From positions 221,149,045 through 221,213,044 of the forward strand of contig NC_135785.1 of NCBI RefSeq assembly GCF_051106095.1: 64,000 nucleotides of DNA, given 5' to 3'. The position numbers and the translations under genes are program-made. Under the pieces are notes generated by a model. That model did no database searches. It was not told where the DNA came from and was given only the letters and a program-made list of their open reading frames with translations. Origin of the DNA: Pogona vitticeps. Its lineage: Eukaryota > Chordata > Lepidosauria > Squamata > Agamidae. Positions 11,774-62,372 of this stretch are shown here, one piece after another (position 1 is the stretch's first letter; the number at the start of each line of letters is the position of its first letter).

Positions 11774-11946
11774 TAAATGTTTTTCTGCAACTTTCTGGCT
11801 TTCTCCATAATCCAGCACATGTTAGCAATTTGGCCTCTAATTCCTCTGCCCTTTCGAAATCCAGCTTGTACTTTTGGGAGTTCTGGGTCCACATACTGCT
11901 GAAGCCTACCTTGGAGGATTTTAAGCATAACCTTTCTAGCGTGTGG

Positions 11947-12276
11947 TAAAGGTAAAGGTTCCCCTTGATATTTAGTCCAGTCGTGTTCGACTCTAGGGTG
12001 CAGTGCTCATCCTTGTCTCCAAGCCGTAAAGCCAGTGTTTGTCTGTAGACGGTTTCCATGGTCACATGGCCAGCGCGACTAGACATGAAATGCCATTACC
12101 TTCCCACCGCGGTGGTACCTATTTATCTACTCGCATTTACATGCTTTCGAACTGCTAGGTTGGCAGGAGCTGGGATAAGTGATGGGAGCTCACTCTCGTG
12201 GATTCCATCTTATAACTGCTGGTCTTCTGACCTTGCAGCACAGAGGCTTATGCAGTTTAACCCACAGCGCCACTAT
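11947..12276 (-). repeat. tRNA-derived SINE (ACA_SINE2-like), antisense
   Basis: Read on the minus strand it starts with a tRNA-like head (GTGGCGCTGTGGGTTAAACT, B-box region GAATCC), has a body containing CAGTTCGAAAGCATG, and ends GGGGAACCTTTACCTTTACC. A short GTGTG duplication (11941-11945 and 12277-12281) flanks it. The BovB copy at 23301-24740 lacks it at the same position. The family name follows the known Anolis SINE and was not verified by alignment. Confidence 0.75.
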
Positions 12277-12579
12277 GTGTGAAATGAGTTCAATTGTACA
12301 GTAGTTGGAGCATTCTTTGGCGCTGCCGTTCTTTGGGATTGGGATTTAGACTGATCTTTTCCAGTCTTCTGGCCACTGCTGAGTTTTCCAAACTTGCTGG
12401 CATGTTGAGTGCAGCACCTTAACAGCACCATCTTTTAAGATTTTAAATAGTTCAGCTGGAATGCCATCACCTCCCATTATCTGGGTTGTCAGGAATATCC
12501 AAATCTTTTTGGTATAGTTCCTCTGTGTATTCTTGCCACATCTTCTTGATGTCTTCTGCTTCTGTTAGGTCTGTTAGGT

Positions 12580-13480
12580 ACATATTAAATGCATATGGGC
12601 AAAAGAGCAATGGCGGCAGGACCAACTGCCTGTCTTCCAGAAGAAGATTTGCGCCCCTTTCCCATGAGAAAAGGATCCCGCCGAAGGAATGGGGGAGCAA
12701 GGCTCAGCCGCCCGTGCTCCCTTACCTCCTGGGCTGGGCAGGTGAACCCCTCTTGGCACGCCCTCCGAGCAAACTCTTAGAGCCATCGTGCCAGGCCCGA
12801 CAGTTGTCCACCATTGGTGATACAGCCTGAGGCCTGGCTTCTGGGATGATGCCATCCCACTTTGTGTCCGCTTCCCGACGTGCTACATATAAGCGAGGAT
12901 ATTCCGTCGAGACCCGTGTCCCCATTCCCAGCTTTTGCCCTGCCGGTTTCTTCCCTCACCCCCCCCAACTTCCACGTGTTTTTTTTATTAGCTGATGCTC
13001 ATTTTCTGCCCCATAGCGCCAATCCCCACGTCCATGCCGAGTTGCAGAGAAGGGTAAGGGAGCGGAAGGATGTCATCTGTTTTCTGGAGGGGCAGTGGCA
13101 GTAGCCGTGGGAGGAGTGACCTGTGGCCTTCCAGAGGTTGCCAGGGAGCAGCTCCCAACATGGACGATCACATGGGATTCTGGGAGGTTCAGTCCAAGCA
13201 CATCAGGAAGGCCCCAGGTTGCCTACCCGTGGTTCTGAGGATTGGTCCCGTGCTGGGGAGCTGAGAGAGTGAGGAATACTGCCAGCCTGTGTGGGCCCAT
13301 TTTCCTTCAAAGAAACAGCCTAAACTTGCTTGCAAGGCAGACAGTCCTTTTTGCTGTTGTGGGGCTGGCATTTGCTTCTTTGGGTTTGGTGGTGGGTCGT
13401 CTTTCAGTTTTGTCAGGCCCTTGGGGCAAGAGAGGGTGTAATTTGATAGGGAGCATTTCCAGATAACAGTCCATTTGTTC
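12580..13480. other. Unassigned GC-moderate stretch in RIOX2 intron 1
   Basis: The sequence is richer in CpG than the surrounding intron (for example CGAGGATATTCCGTCGAGAC near 12892) and has no recognisable coding family on either strand. Several short open frames overlap on both strands, as expected from composition. It directly abuts the truncated BovB end. It may be an old mobile element or a secondary regulatory region; neither is shown. Confidence 0.4.
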
Positions 13481-32673
<19,193 letters not shown>

Positions 32674-32939
32674 TACCCTGGATTTTGGTGGGTGGGCAAA
32701 GCATATGTGTAAATCTCTTGATTGCGGCAGAAGGGATGTAAAGCATGACCCAGCCAAAATTAAAAGTCTGTTACAACACAGGAACACCATGTTGTTGCCT
32801 CTTGCATGGTACAAAGGGTCCCTTACATGTTTTTTCAACAGATGTTGTGAAAATTGTGAAAGGCAGTTTGGTAGCCCAAAATTTGAAGTACTGTCAAAAT
32901 TTATTTCATAAACTGAGACACAGACAGGTATCTAAAAGC

Positions 32940-33395
32940 TGGGAAGGATATTGCTGTTCCCTCTGCCGTCCGATCACCTCCTCCAGCGCCACTACCGGGG
33001 CTCACCTCCAGCTCATGTCGCCGCCTTGTCCCCTGCCTGAAGGGAGCCCGTGAGTGGTGCTGGAGGAGGCGATCCTGCAGCAGAGGCAGCAGGAGACGGA
33101 GGCAAAGGAGCCGCCACGGTCAGCTGCCTCTCGCTGCTGCCCATTGACTGCTGCCACCACTGCCAGATCGCCGCCTCCAGCGCCACTCGCAGGCTCCCTT
33201 CGGACGGGACAAGGCAGCAATGTGAGCTTGAGGTGAACCCCGGCAGTGGCACTGGAGGAGGCGATCAGGCGGCAGAGGCAGTAGCAGCAGGAGGTGGAGG
33301 CGGAGAAGCAGCCACGCTCGGCCACCTCTCGCAGCTGCCCAAAAATAGGGGGTCGTTTTATACATTGGGGGGTCATATACATGGAAAAATACAGT
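32940..33395. repeat. GC-rich transposon-like insertion in RIOX2 3' region
   Basis: The inner part is GC-rich and carries CTCCTCCAGCGCCACT-type motifs in both orientations, near 32975, 33170 and (inverted) 33050 and 33250. The right end reads GGGGGTCGTTTTATACATTG, GGGGGGTCATATACATGG, resembling a miniature-transposon terminus. The left end is not clear. Confidence 0.45.
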
Positions 33396-33653
33396 AATAC
33401 TCTGGCCTACAAAGCCAAAAGTACTTTTTAATTGAATTGATTTTAGTAATTTTATGGTACATAGAAAACACTCTACATTCATATGTTACAAAGGTTGCAA
33501 ATAGGGGAGTATTCCTGAACAGGGTCCAGGAAGGGGGATCCTTGAAAATGAGGTAGAGCCACTTTTGGTGACTGGAGCCCTTTTGTTCACAGATATCAAA
33601 TTTGAGATCTAGGCTATTATCTGTTGGTACCATCAGAAGGCATCTGTCTAGAT

Positions 33654-33918
33654 TAGCGATGGTGAACCTATGGCATGTGTGCCACACACACACACACACA
33701 CTCACTCACTCACTCACTCACTCACTCACTCACTCACTCACCCCGGGCATGGAAATACCCGGCGCCTGCGCCTTTAAGGATTGCAGCCAGAGGTGGACTG
33801 GGGAGTGTCCCAGGCAGACGCTGGAGGTTGTGCGGCCAGGGGAATGGGGCTCTTCGGGATGGTGATGGTTTTGTGTTGTAATTTGGGCACTCATGCTCAA
33901 AAAATTTTGCCATCACTC
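33654..33918. mobile_element. hAT-type miniature element with 8-bp duplication
   Basis: The element starts TAGCGATGGTGAACCTATGG and ends TTTTGCCATCACTC, and is flanked by GTCTAGAT on both sides (33646-33653 and 33919-33926). It carries a CA and CTCA microsatellite (33684-33740). The 8-bp duplication places it with hAT transposons. Confidence 0.85.
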
Positions 33919-34178
33919 GTCTAGATGTACCTTTATTTTAGAGGAAACATGCAGAGAATTGCAGCTTTAAGATTATGTTAACCTTCAGCTTGAAATCAAT
34001 GGAAAGTTAAAAAAAAAACTAAATTGGGGGGAAAGCAAGTAGGGGATTATGCATTAACTGGTGACATGTGAAACAGTGCTGGAAGCACAAAAGTGACAAT
34101 GGGTTATTTGTGTATTTTATGCAAATTTGCCTTTTGGAAATTATTGTGTATAAAAAACCTGTATATCCACTTGCTTAA

Positions 34179-34184
34179 AATAAA
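34179..34184 (+). terminator. RIOX2: Candidate RIOX2 poly(A) signal
   Basis: AATAAA about 1.5 kb after the stop codon. Downstream sequence becomes AT-rich without exons, and the next gene is convergent. Other AATAAA sites exist near 34700. Confidence 0.45.
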
Positions 34185-34794
34185 TTTTCTGCCACCTCAG
34201 TGATCTCGCCAAGGTAAAACATTAACATACCTAGGAATATTATAATAGTAACATCAATTCTCTGAATACATTTTTGGGCTCTGTATTTGGGAGTCTTATG
34301 AGCACTCTCAGTTCCTGACAGTTGACACAGTATTATCTGAGGGTTACAGTTCAGAGAGAAGTAAACTAGGTTAACCTATCATTATAGATATGCACCTAAC
34401 AGGAAAAGCACTATGTCAATGTTGCATGTGAAAAAACATTAGTTAAGCAACAAAGATTTGCTTTCTTGTAAGAGTTTTATAATATATAGTGTGATATACA
34501 TGCATCATAATATAAATATATTGACAATATATGTTTTAAAGCTCTCCATCTTACAGGGAAGCAAATATTGTTGTTTGACTTTCATGTGCTATGGTGAGAG
34601 AACATTTTCCCTGTTAGGTAAACCTACAAGCTGGGGTAGAAAAAGTTAAACACAGTGTATAGTAGTTTTTCCCCACCTTATAATCTGTCTTTATTTGTTG
34701 TTAATAAAATAATAAAATAAACAAATATTTAGGCCACCCATAATTGCTTCCTTAATGCTTTATATATATATTTAAAGCATTTACCATAAAATAA
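34185..34794. other. Convergent intergenic region, left part
   Basis: AT-rich sequence with additional AATAAA sites (34700-34725) that could end longer RIOX2 transcripts; no repeat recognised. Confidence 0.45.
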
Positions 34795-36930
34795 TGTAGC
34801 TGGAAGGGGGCCATAAAGCTATTAGTCCAACCTGTTTTCATTGCAGGAAACTAAATCAAAGTGTGTCTGACAGAGGGCTATCTAATACTTCCAGTGTTGG
34901 AAAGCTCATCAATTCCTGAGGCCATTGGTCCCACTGTCGGACTGCTCTAACAGTAAGGAAGTCTTTCCTGATGTTCAGCTGAAATCTGGCTTCCTGTAAC
35001 TTGGGCCTCTTATTACATGTCCTGCATTGTGGAATGATTGGGAACAGATACTACCCCTCCTCTGCATGACTACCTTTTAAGTATTTGAAGAGCACTATTA
35101 TAGAAAAAGAAGAGGTGGCAAAAATACACAGAGGAATTATATCAGAAAGAGTTGGATATCCCGGAAAACCCAGACAATATAGTTGCTGACCTTGAGACAG
35201 ACATCCTGGAGAGTGAAGTCAAGTGGGCCTTGGAAAGCCTGGCTAAAAATAAGGCCAGTGGAGGTGATGACATTCCAGTTGAACTATTTAAAATCTTAAA
35301 AGATGATGCTGTTAAGGTGCTACATTCAATATGCCAGCAAGTTTGGAAAACTCAACAGTGGCCAGCGGATTGGAAAAGATCAGTCTACATCCCAATCCCA
35401 AAGAAAGGCAGTGCCAAAGAATGCTCCAACTACCGTACAATTGCACTCATTTCACACGCTAGCAAGGTTGTGCTCAAAATCCTCCAAGGTAGGCTTCAGC
35501 AGTACGTGGACCGAGAACTCCCAGAAGTACAAGCTGGATTCCGATGGGGCAGAGGAACTCGAGACCAAATTGCTAACATACGCTGGATTATGAAGAAAGC
35601 CAGAGAGTTCCAGAAAAATATCTACTTCTGCTTTATTGACTATGCAAAAGCCTTTGACTGTGTGGACCACAGCAAACTATGGCAGGTCCTTAAAGAAATG
35701 GGAGTGCCTGACCACCTTGTCTATCTCCTGAGAAACCTATATGTGGGACAGGAAGCAACAGTTAGAACTGGATATGGAACAACTGATAGGTTCAAAATTG
35801 GGAAAGGAGTACGACAAGGCTGTATATTGTCTGCTTATTTAACTTATATGCAGAATTCATCATGCCAAAGGCTGGACTGGAGGATTCCCAAAATGGAGTT
35901 AAGATTGCCGGAAGAAATATCAACAATCTCAGATATGCAGATGATACCACTCTGATGGCAGAAAGTGAGGAGGAATTAAAGAACCTTGTAATGAGGGTGA
36001 AAGAGGAGAGTGCAAAAAACGGCCTGAAACTCAATATCAAAAAAACTAAGATCATGGCCACTGGTCCCATCACCTCCTGGCAAATAGAAGGGGAAGATAT
36101 GGAGGCAGTGACAGATTTTACTTTCTTGGGCTCCATGATCACTGCAGATGGAGACAGCAGCCACGAAATTAAAAGACGCCTGCTTCTGGGGAGGAAAGCG
36201 ATGACAAACCTAGACAGCATCTTAAAAAGCAGAGACAAACCTTGCCAACAAAAGTCCGAATAGTCAAAGCTATGGTTTTTCCTGTCATGATGTATGGATG
36301 TGAGAGCTGGACCATAAAGAAAGCAGACCGCTGAAGAATTTATGCCTTTGAATTGTGGTGCTGGAGGAGGCTCCTGAGAGTCCCCTGGACTGCAAGGAGA
36401 ACAAACCTATCAATTCTGAAGGAAATCAACCCTGAGTGCTCACTGGAAGGACAGATCCTGAAGCTGAGGCTCCACTACTCTGGCCATCTCATGAGAAGAG
36501 AAGACTCCTTGGAAAAGACCTTGATGTTAGGAAAGTGTGACGGCAAGAGGAGAAAGGGACGACAGAGGATGAGATGGTTGGACAGTGTCTGCGAAGCAAC
36601 AAACATGAAATTGACAGAACTCCGGGAGGCAGTGGAAGATAGGAAGGCCTGGCGTGCTCTGGTCCATGAGGTCACGAAGAGTTGGACACGACTAAACCAC
36701 GGCGATTATATCTCTCCTCAGTCTTCTTTTTTTCAAGGTTAAGCATGCCCAGCTCTTTCAGTCTTTCCTTTTAGGACTTGGTTTCTAGTCACCTGATTGT
36801 GTTTGTTGCCCTCCTTTGAACTTGTTCTAGTGTGTTGGCATCCTTCTTCAAGTGTGGTACAGTATCTAGAACTGGACACAGTACAGTAGATGAGGCCTAA
36901 CCAATGCCGAATGGAGAGGGACTAGTAATA
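34795..36930 (-). mobile_element. CR1 LINE 3' fragment, split by a BovB
   Basis: Plus-strand motifs GGTCCCACTGTCGGACTGC and AGGAAGTCTTTCCTGATGTT on the left, then GCCCAGCTCTTTCAGTC, GTTGCCCTCCTTTGAACTTG and GAACTGGACACAGTAC on the right, are the reverse complement of CR1 3' sequence. The two parts (34795-35102 and 36711-36930) are one copy interrupted by the BovB at 35103-36704. It is older than the BovB. Confidence 0.8.
35103..36704 (+). mobile_element. BovB LINE inserted in CR1, with target duplication
   Basis: Flanked by ATTATA on both sides (35097-35102 and 36705-36710). The sense frame from 35152 gives a long stretch of BovB reverse transcriptase: SEVKWALESLAKNKASGGDD, PVELFKILKDDAVKVLHSIC, FCFIDYAKAFDCVDHSKLWQ, GKGVRQGCILS. 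A frame change near 35835 moves to the NLRYADDTTLMAESEEELKN part (from 35862), and later shifts and stops interrupt the C-terminus. 5'-truncated and inactive, but less decayed than the other copies here. Confidence 0.93.
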
Positions 36931-37189
36931 GGATTTGCATTGCACTGCTGGCTCATATTCAGCTTGTGATCTACAATTCCAAATCCTGAACTGGCCCACA
37001 ATATGGCTGAGTATTTAAGCCAACCTGTGTTATTCTTTGCGTGTAAAAGTATTGGTCTACAATGAGACTGAATTCTGGTCCAAAAGCGTAATGAACTTAG
37101 TGAGTGAAAACAATGTTTGCCTATTATATTGCATATAAGGAAATGGTGGGTTATCTTTATTTGGTTTATTTTCTTCTTTCCCACTATAC

Positions 37190-37245
37190 AGTAAAAAGCT
37201 GCTTATATGCCGCCCCATAGTGTTTAAAGCACTCTCTGGATGGAT
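37190..37245 (-). repeat. Sauria SINE tail fragment, antisense
   Basis: CTTATATGCCGCCCCATAG and AAAGCACTCTCTGG are the reverse complement of the 3' part of the SINE at 1-312. Only the tail is present. Confidence 0.65.
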
Positions 37246-38004
37246 TACTTATCAGTATATATTAAAACATCAGTCTTGTTTTGTATCCCAGTAACTGGTA
37301 CTTCAGAGCCACAGTAACCTAACCTGCTGGGAGTCAGCTTGGGAGAAAAGCTTGAGAGGCACACTCCATGGTGGGCCATTGGTATTTGCCTAAGCAGGGA
37401 TAAAATGCCAACACACTATGGCAGTGTGTGCAGCGTCTGGTGTGCTGTGCCTCAGCGGGCTGCAACACCTGACATCCAACCCCATTGGCTAGGAGTATGT
37501 GCTTGTTAGGATTAATACCAAGCACGCTACACCTTTTGGAGGGCCACAAACTGCTCACACCCTTCTCTTCAGGCATCCTGGGAACTGGCTGACAGGGGAA
37601 GGGATTAAGATTCTTTAATGTGCTGTTCTATGTATGTTTACTCAAAAGCAGCACTCACTGTATTTTTAATTGGACTTACTCAAAGTGTGCTTCTAATTAT
37701 GGCCTTATAGTAGATTCTGAAACATGTCTACTTTTAGAATTATGTCACGAGGCAGTTTGAACATTGGCAGGAAAAACAGGATAAAAATAAACTGAATAAC
37801 GCAAGTCCTGTTAAATTCAATGAACCATAATGTTTTCCCCCCAAAAGCAATGTATTGCAGCCTTAATTGTGTAACACTGACACACCTGATGAGACCATCA
37901 CAACTCCTGACTGAATTTTGCATAGTTATGGAAGTATATATTTTTAAAAAAGAAATACCAAGTGTATTCAAGACGTCTTTGACAGAGTAATATAGGAAAA
38001 AAAC
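37246..38004. other. Convergent intergenic region, right part
   Basis: Unique sequence between the RIOX2 and CRYBG3 3' ends; no gene or repeat recognised. Confidence 0.45.
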
Positions 38005-38010
38005 TTTATT
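38005..38010 (-). terminator. CRYBG3: Candidate CRYBG3 poly(A) signal
   Basis: TTTATT on the plus strand is AATAAA for the minus-strand gene, about 3.2 kb after its stop. A second one lies at 38085-38090. Confidence 0.5.
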
Positions 38011-41000
38011 AAGTACTTTGGAGGAAAGACACAGTGAAAGATCCTACTCACATAAAATATAAACACAAAAAATTAAGTACATAATTTATTTACAATCTAA
38101 AGTGCTATTAGGGTGCAATACAGACAGCAGCACACCCTTAGGAAGATCTAGCTTTACTACAGGATTAGGAGAGTGCAGGGCTGTTTTTAGTGATGGAAGT
38201 TATTGCAACAGCTTGGGGCTGGAAGTCCAGGTTGTTCTCAACAGCTCTCCCTAGTTTTCTAATCAGAGGCAGCAGTTTGACCTTTGGGCCCTGTTTCTCC
38301 AGATCCAGTCTGTTTCTGGGGTTGGTTTTGTGGCTGTTGACATAACAGATCCGAGTTGTAGATCAAGCCCTTAGGCAGATTTTCTTAAATATATTAATAA
38401 TGCCATGTCTTCATATAAAAATAAAGGTTTTTCATTTGCCTGCTAATAAAATCTGTGCAGCGGTATATTAAAAAAAAAGCATGAGAAATCTCATCTACCT
38501 TTTGGTTTTAGCCAATTAATCTCGATTTTGTTAGATTCTGAAAGTACATTTAAGATACACTGAAACCTTACACTTTACAATCCTTAGTGTGCTCTCCCAG
38601 TTTCCAAGCACACATAGTCACCTTGCTGATGAACCAACTGTGCAAATATGTTGTGAGCACATAGTTCCCCTTTTCATTCATGGCAGCTCATGCTGCATTG
38701 ATGAAGCCATTTAAAAATGATTTAAAATTACTTTTGCTTTACAATTGCTTTAGTTCCTACCAGCCTCCCCCTCCAAAACAAGAAAATCAGAGAAGGATTC
38801 ATCATTCAGACTTTACTGTTCCATGTGCACTGCTTTGAACTGGAATAAACAGCTACAAAAATGCACTGCATTTACTGTTACACTGAACCAGTGTTGTGTA
38901 TAACAATGCCTATTGTGGATGCAGTAATAGAAAGTAGAAGGGTTCTTTGGACAGTTAAAAAGGTGACCTGACTCTTGAATTTCAGTTCTACTGGCATTCT
39001 CTTGTGCATTTACACTACAAGTACAGACAGCTTTTGCATATCCATTTAAAAGCTCTTATGTAAGATGGCAGTTTTAAAAAATAACTCTGTGTAGGCAGAA
39101 AACAAGCTACAGTATTATGTCTTTTATTGTTTTGCTTTCTAGTGGGGACACAGTGTACAGATACGGTACGAGCCCTTGAGTCAGTTCTGCGCTATGGCAA
39201 GCATAATGGGGTCTTTGGGTTCCCCAGGTCTGTGAGACAGATAGAGGTTTCATTACTGTTGATTTGAATGACATTCTCAGAAAAGGGCACTCAATTAAAA
39301 ATACAGGACAATCTAGCCAAAGTAACGGTGCAATCCTATACATTTTGTCACAGAACCTAAGTCTCACTAAGTTTAAGGGGGGCTTGTCCAGGCAAGTGAG
39401 TATAACGGTCCAGACTCTCCAGGAATCAGTGAGATTGAAGTGCTCAACTCTGACTCAATTGTACCCAAGGTAAACTGACCTCCCACCACCCATTGCTACC
39501 CAGTGCTGCCTTCATATTTAAGTCCTTTACAGGCATTCAGAAGAGATTTTAAGCTCCAACTGTGAGGAAATGGAGAAGGCTAGCTGTGTCCTGCATCTTC
39601 TCCGCATGGCGCTTCTCCACAGGATTGGAAACCCTGATTTCCACACGCATTACAGTCTTTCCTTTTTTTGGGAAATGACCATAACAAAAGGGAGGAAGGC
39701 CATGTACTTCTTTTTCACTCACATTCAATTTAACCCATGAATGCCTAAATCTGGCTCTTGGTTTTACTTATTTAGGTAGTTGCAATTGTCATGATAAGGT
39801 CCCCACATTAATTAACAACCAAATATACATTACATGGGAAATCTGTGAACTAGCTCCCAAAATACATTTTTTTCCACTTCAGTGCAATAGCAGGGGCTCT
39901 CCGCTCTGGACGGGAGCAGCATTTATATGGGAATAGGCTGTTTTATTTCCCCAATGCCATTTCCTTAATCAAGATCCTCAACCTCAGCTTTATTTGTATA
40001 AGTGTAACCTAGATTGGGAATGAGGGCCTAGGAGAAGCATTAATAATATACACTGTTATTAAACAGCAGTGCTGCTTCAATTTGTACTACTCTGAAGTAA
40101 AAACAAATCATGAGATGCCCAATCCTGAATCATCAACATAAGCTGTTTGGTCACTGTTCTTTGTATATATAGCAGTAGAGGAACAGCCTGCCACATATTT
40201 GGCATTTGTATATATTGCAGAACTCTTAAATAAACATGGCTAGGCTGCTATTCAGATAAATCTGTTAACTTCTGACAGACACAAATAATTCTTTCTTTTC
40301 TTGCAACAGGTGTAAACAAGGAGTTTCTATACAGAAGTCTGACTGCAGGTATTTTACTGCAACGGAGCTAGGTAGAGGCATTTTCTCTATCAAGCTGCCC
40401 TTTTACAATTTTGCTGTGCAAACAGCTGAAACCAGTCACTGGAAGCTTTACATAAAATTATCCTGCAGCATTTAATGAATAATAGAATACTTTTGAGAAC
40501 AGAGAATTATCTGTGAGCTTAACTGGAAATGAGCTCCCTTTGACATACGGTATGAATTTCATCTCCATTTTGAGTTTTAAATTCAGGCAGCTGATGACCT
40601 GATGTGACTCTGCATTTAAAAATAGTCCAAAAATATATAGTGGATGTGATGTACAATTATGAAACATACCTGAGGCAGACACTCATCATTTCTATAAACT
40701 GTGAGCTAGTATGACAGAACAGTGCAAAAATCTAAAACTTCCTCTTAAGAGTTTAAGAACTGTAAAATATTATAGATGTATTCTAGTTTAGAGTTTTGCA
40801 GGTTAGTCTCACTAGCTCTTACATAATGAGGTAAAGCTTTTAAAGAATCATACGTTTTTACAGGACCATAAAGTTAAAAAGAAGACAAAAGTCTATGTAG
40901 CCCACACTGTAACATCTGATATTTGTTATTGCTTAATTATGACTCTGTCCTATATACCACATTTTTCTAATCTAGTACATCTGTTCACAAGTACAATCTG

Positions 41001-41181
41001 GTTAGTAATAAACTTAGCAGAGCTTTTCATGGCCTATTTAAAGACATGAAATGTGACAGTTGGTAGTTAGGCTGGTCCTACAACATGCATCATTTTTGTG
41101 TGGCTTCAGTAGTTAATTCAGTAGTGTTTTCCACCAACGTTGGTCCATATTTTTAAGTGTCTTCAATGTAGTGAGACTGAC
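38011..41181 (-). other. CRYBG3: CRYBG3 3' UTR, probable
   Basis: About 3.2 kb of unique, repeat-poor sequence directly after the CRYBG3 stop codon, ending at minus-strand AATAAA signals. The lack of transposons in a region where they are frequent fits a constrained long 3' UTR. No competing exon was found. Confidence 0.55.
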
Positions 41182-62343
<21,162 letters not shown>

Positions 62344-62372
62344 TCACTTCTGCATCTGTTCATCCAAACAGG

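Larger units (their letters stand above)
10252..12578 (-). mobile_element. BovB (RTE clade) LINE, 5'-truncated, with two insertions
   Basis: On the minus strand the 3' end is the BovB terminus (ACGACTAAACAACAACG at about 10252-10271). Reading upstream gives BovB reverse transcriptase pieces such as FTDYTKAFDCVGHSKLWQVL, GLKLNIKKTKIMATGPITSW and AEDIKKMWQEYTEELYQKDL. The frame is broken by many stops and shifts, so it is inactive. A TA-flanked miniature transposon (11343-11773) and a tRNA SINE (about 11947-12276) interrupt it. It sits in RIOX2 intron 1, antisense to the gene. Confidence 0.9.
32674..34184 (+). other. RIOX2: RIOX2 3' UTR, probable
   Basis: From the stop codon to the first good AATAAA. 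It includes two mobile insertions, a GC-rich block (32940-33395) and a hAT miniature element (33654-33918), which would be part of the transcript if this poly(A) site is used. An earlier end is possible. Confidence 0.5.

Noticed and set aside
12862-13264. Small open frames in RIOX2 intron 1
   Set aside because: No splice sites in phase with RIOX2, no recognisable domain, and overlapping frames on both strands.
35152-35955. A host gene of 267 aa
   Set aside because: The sequence is BovB reverse transcriptase (AKAFDCVDHSKLWQ, GKGVRQGCILS) flanked by a LINE target duplication.
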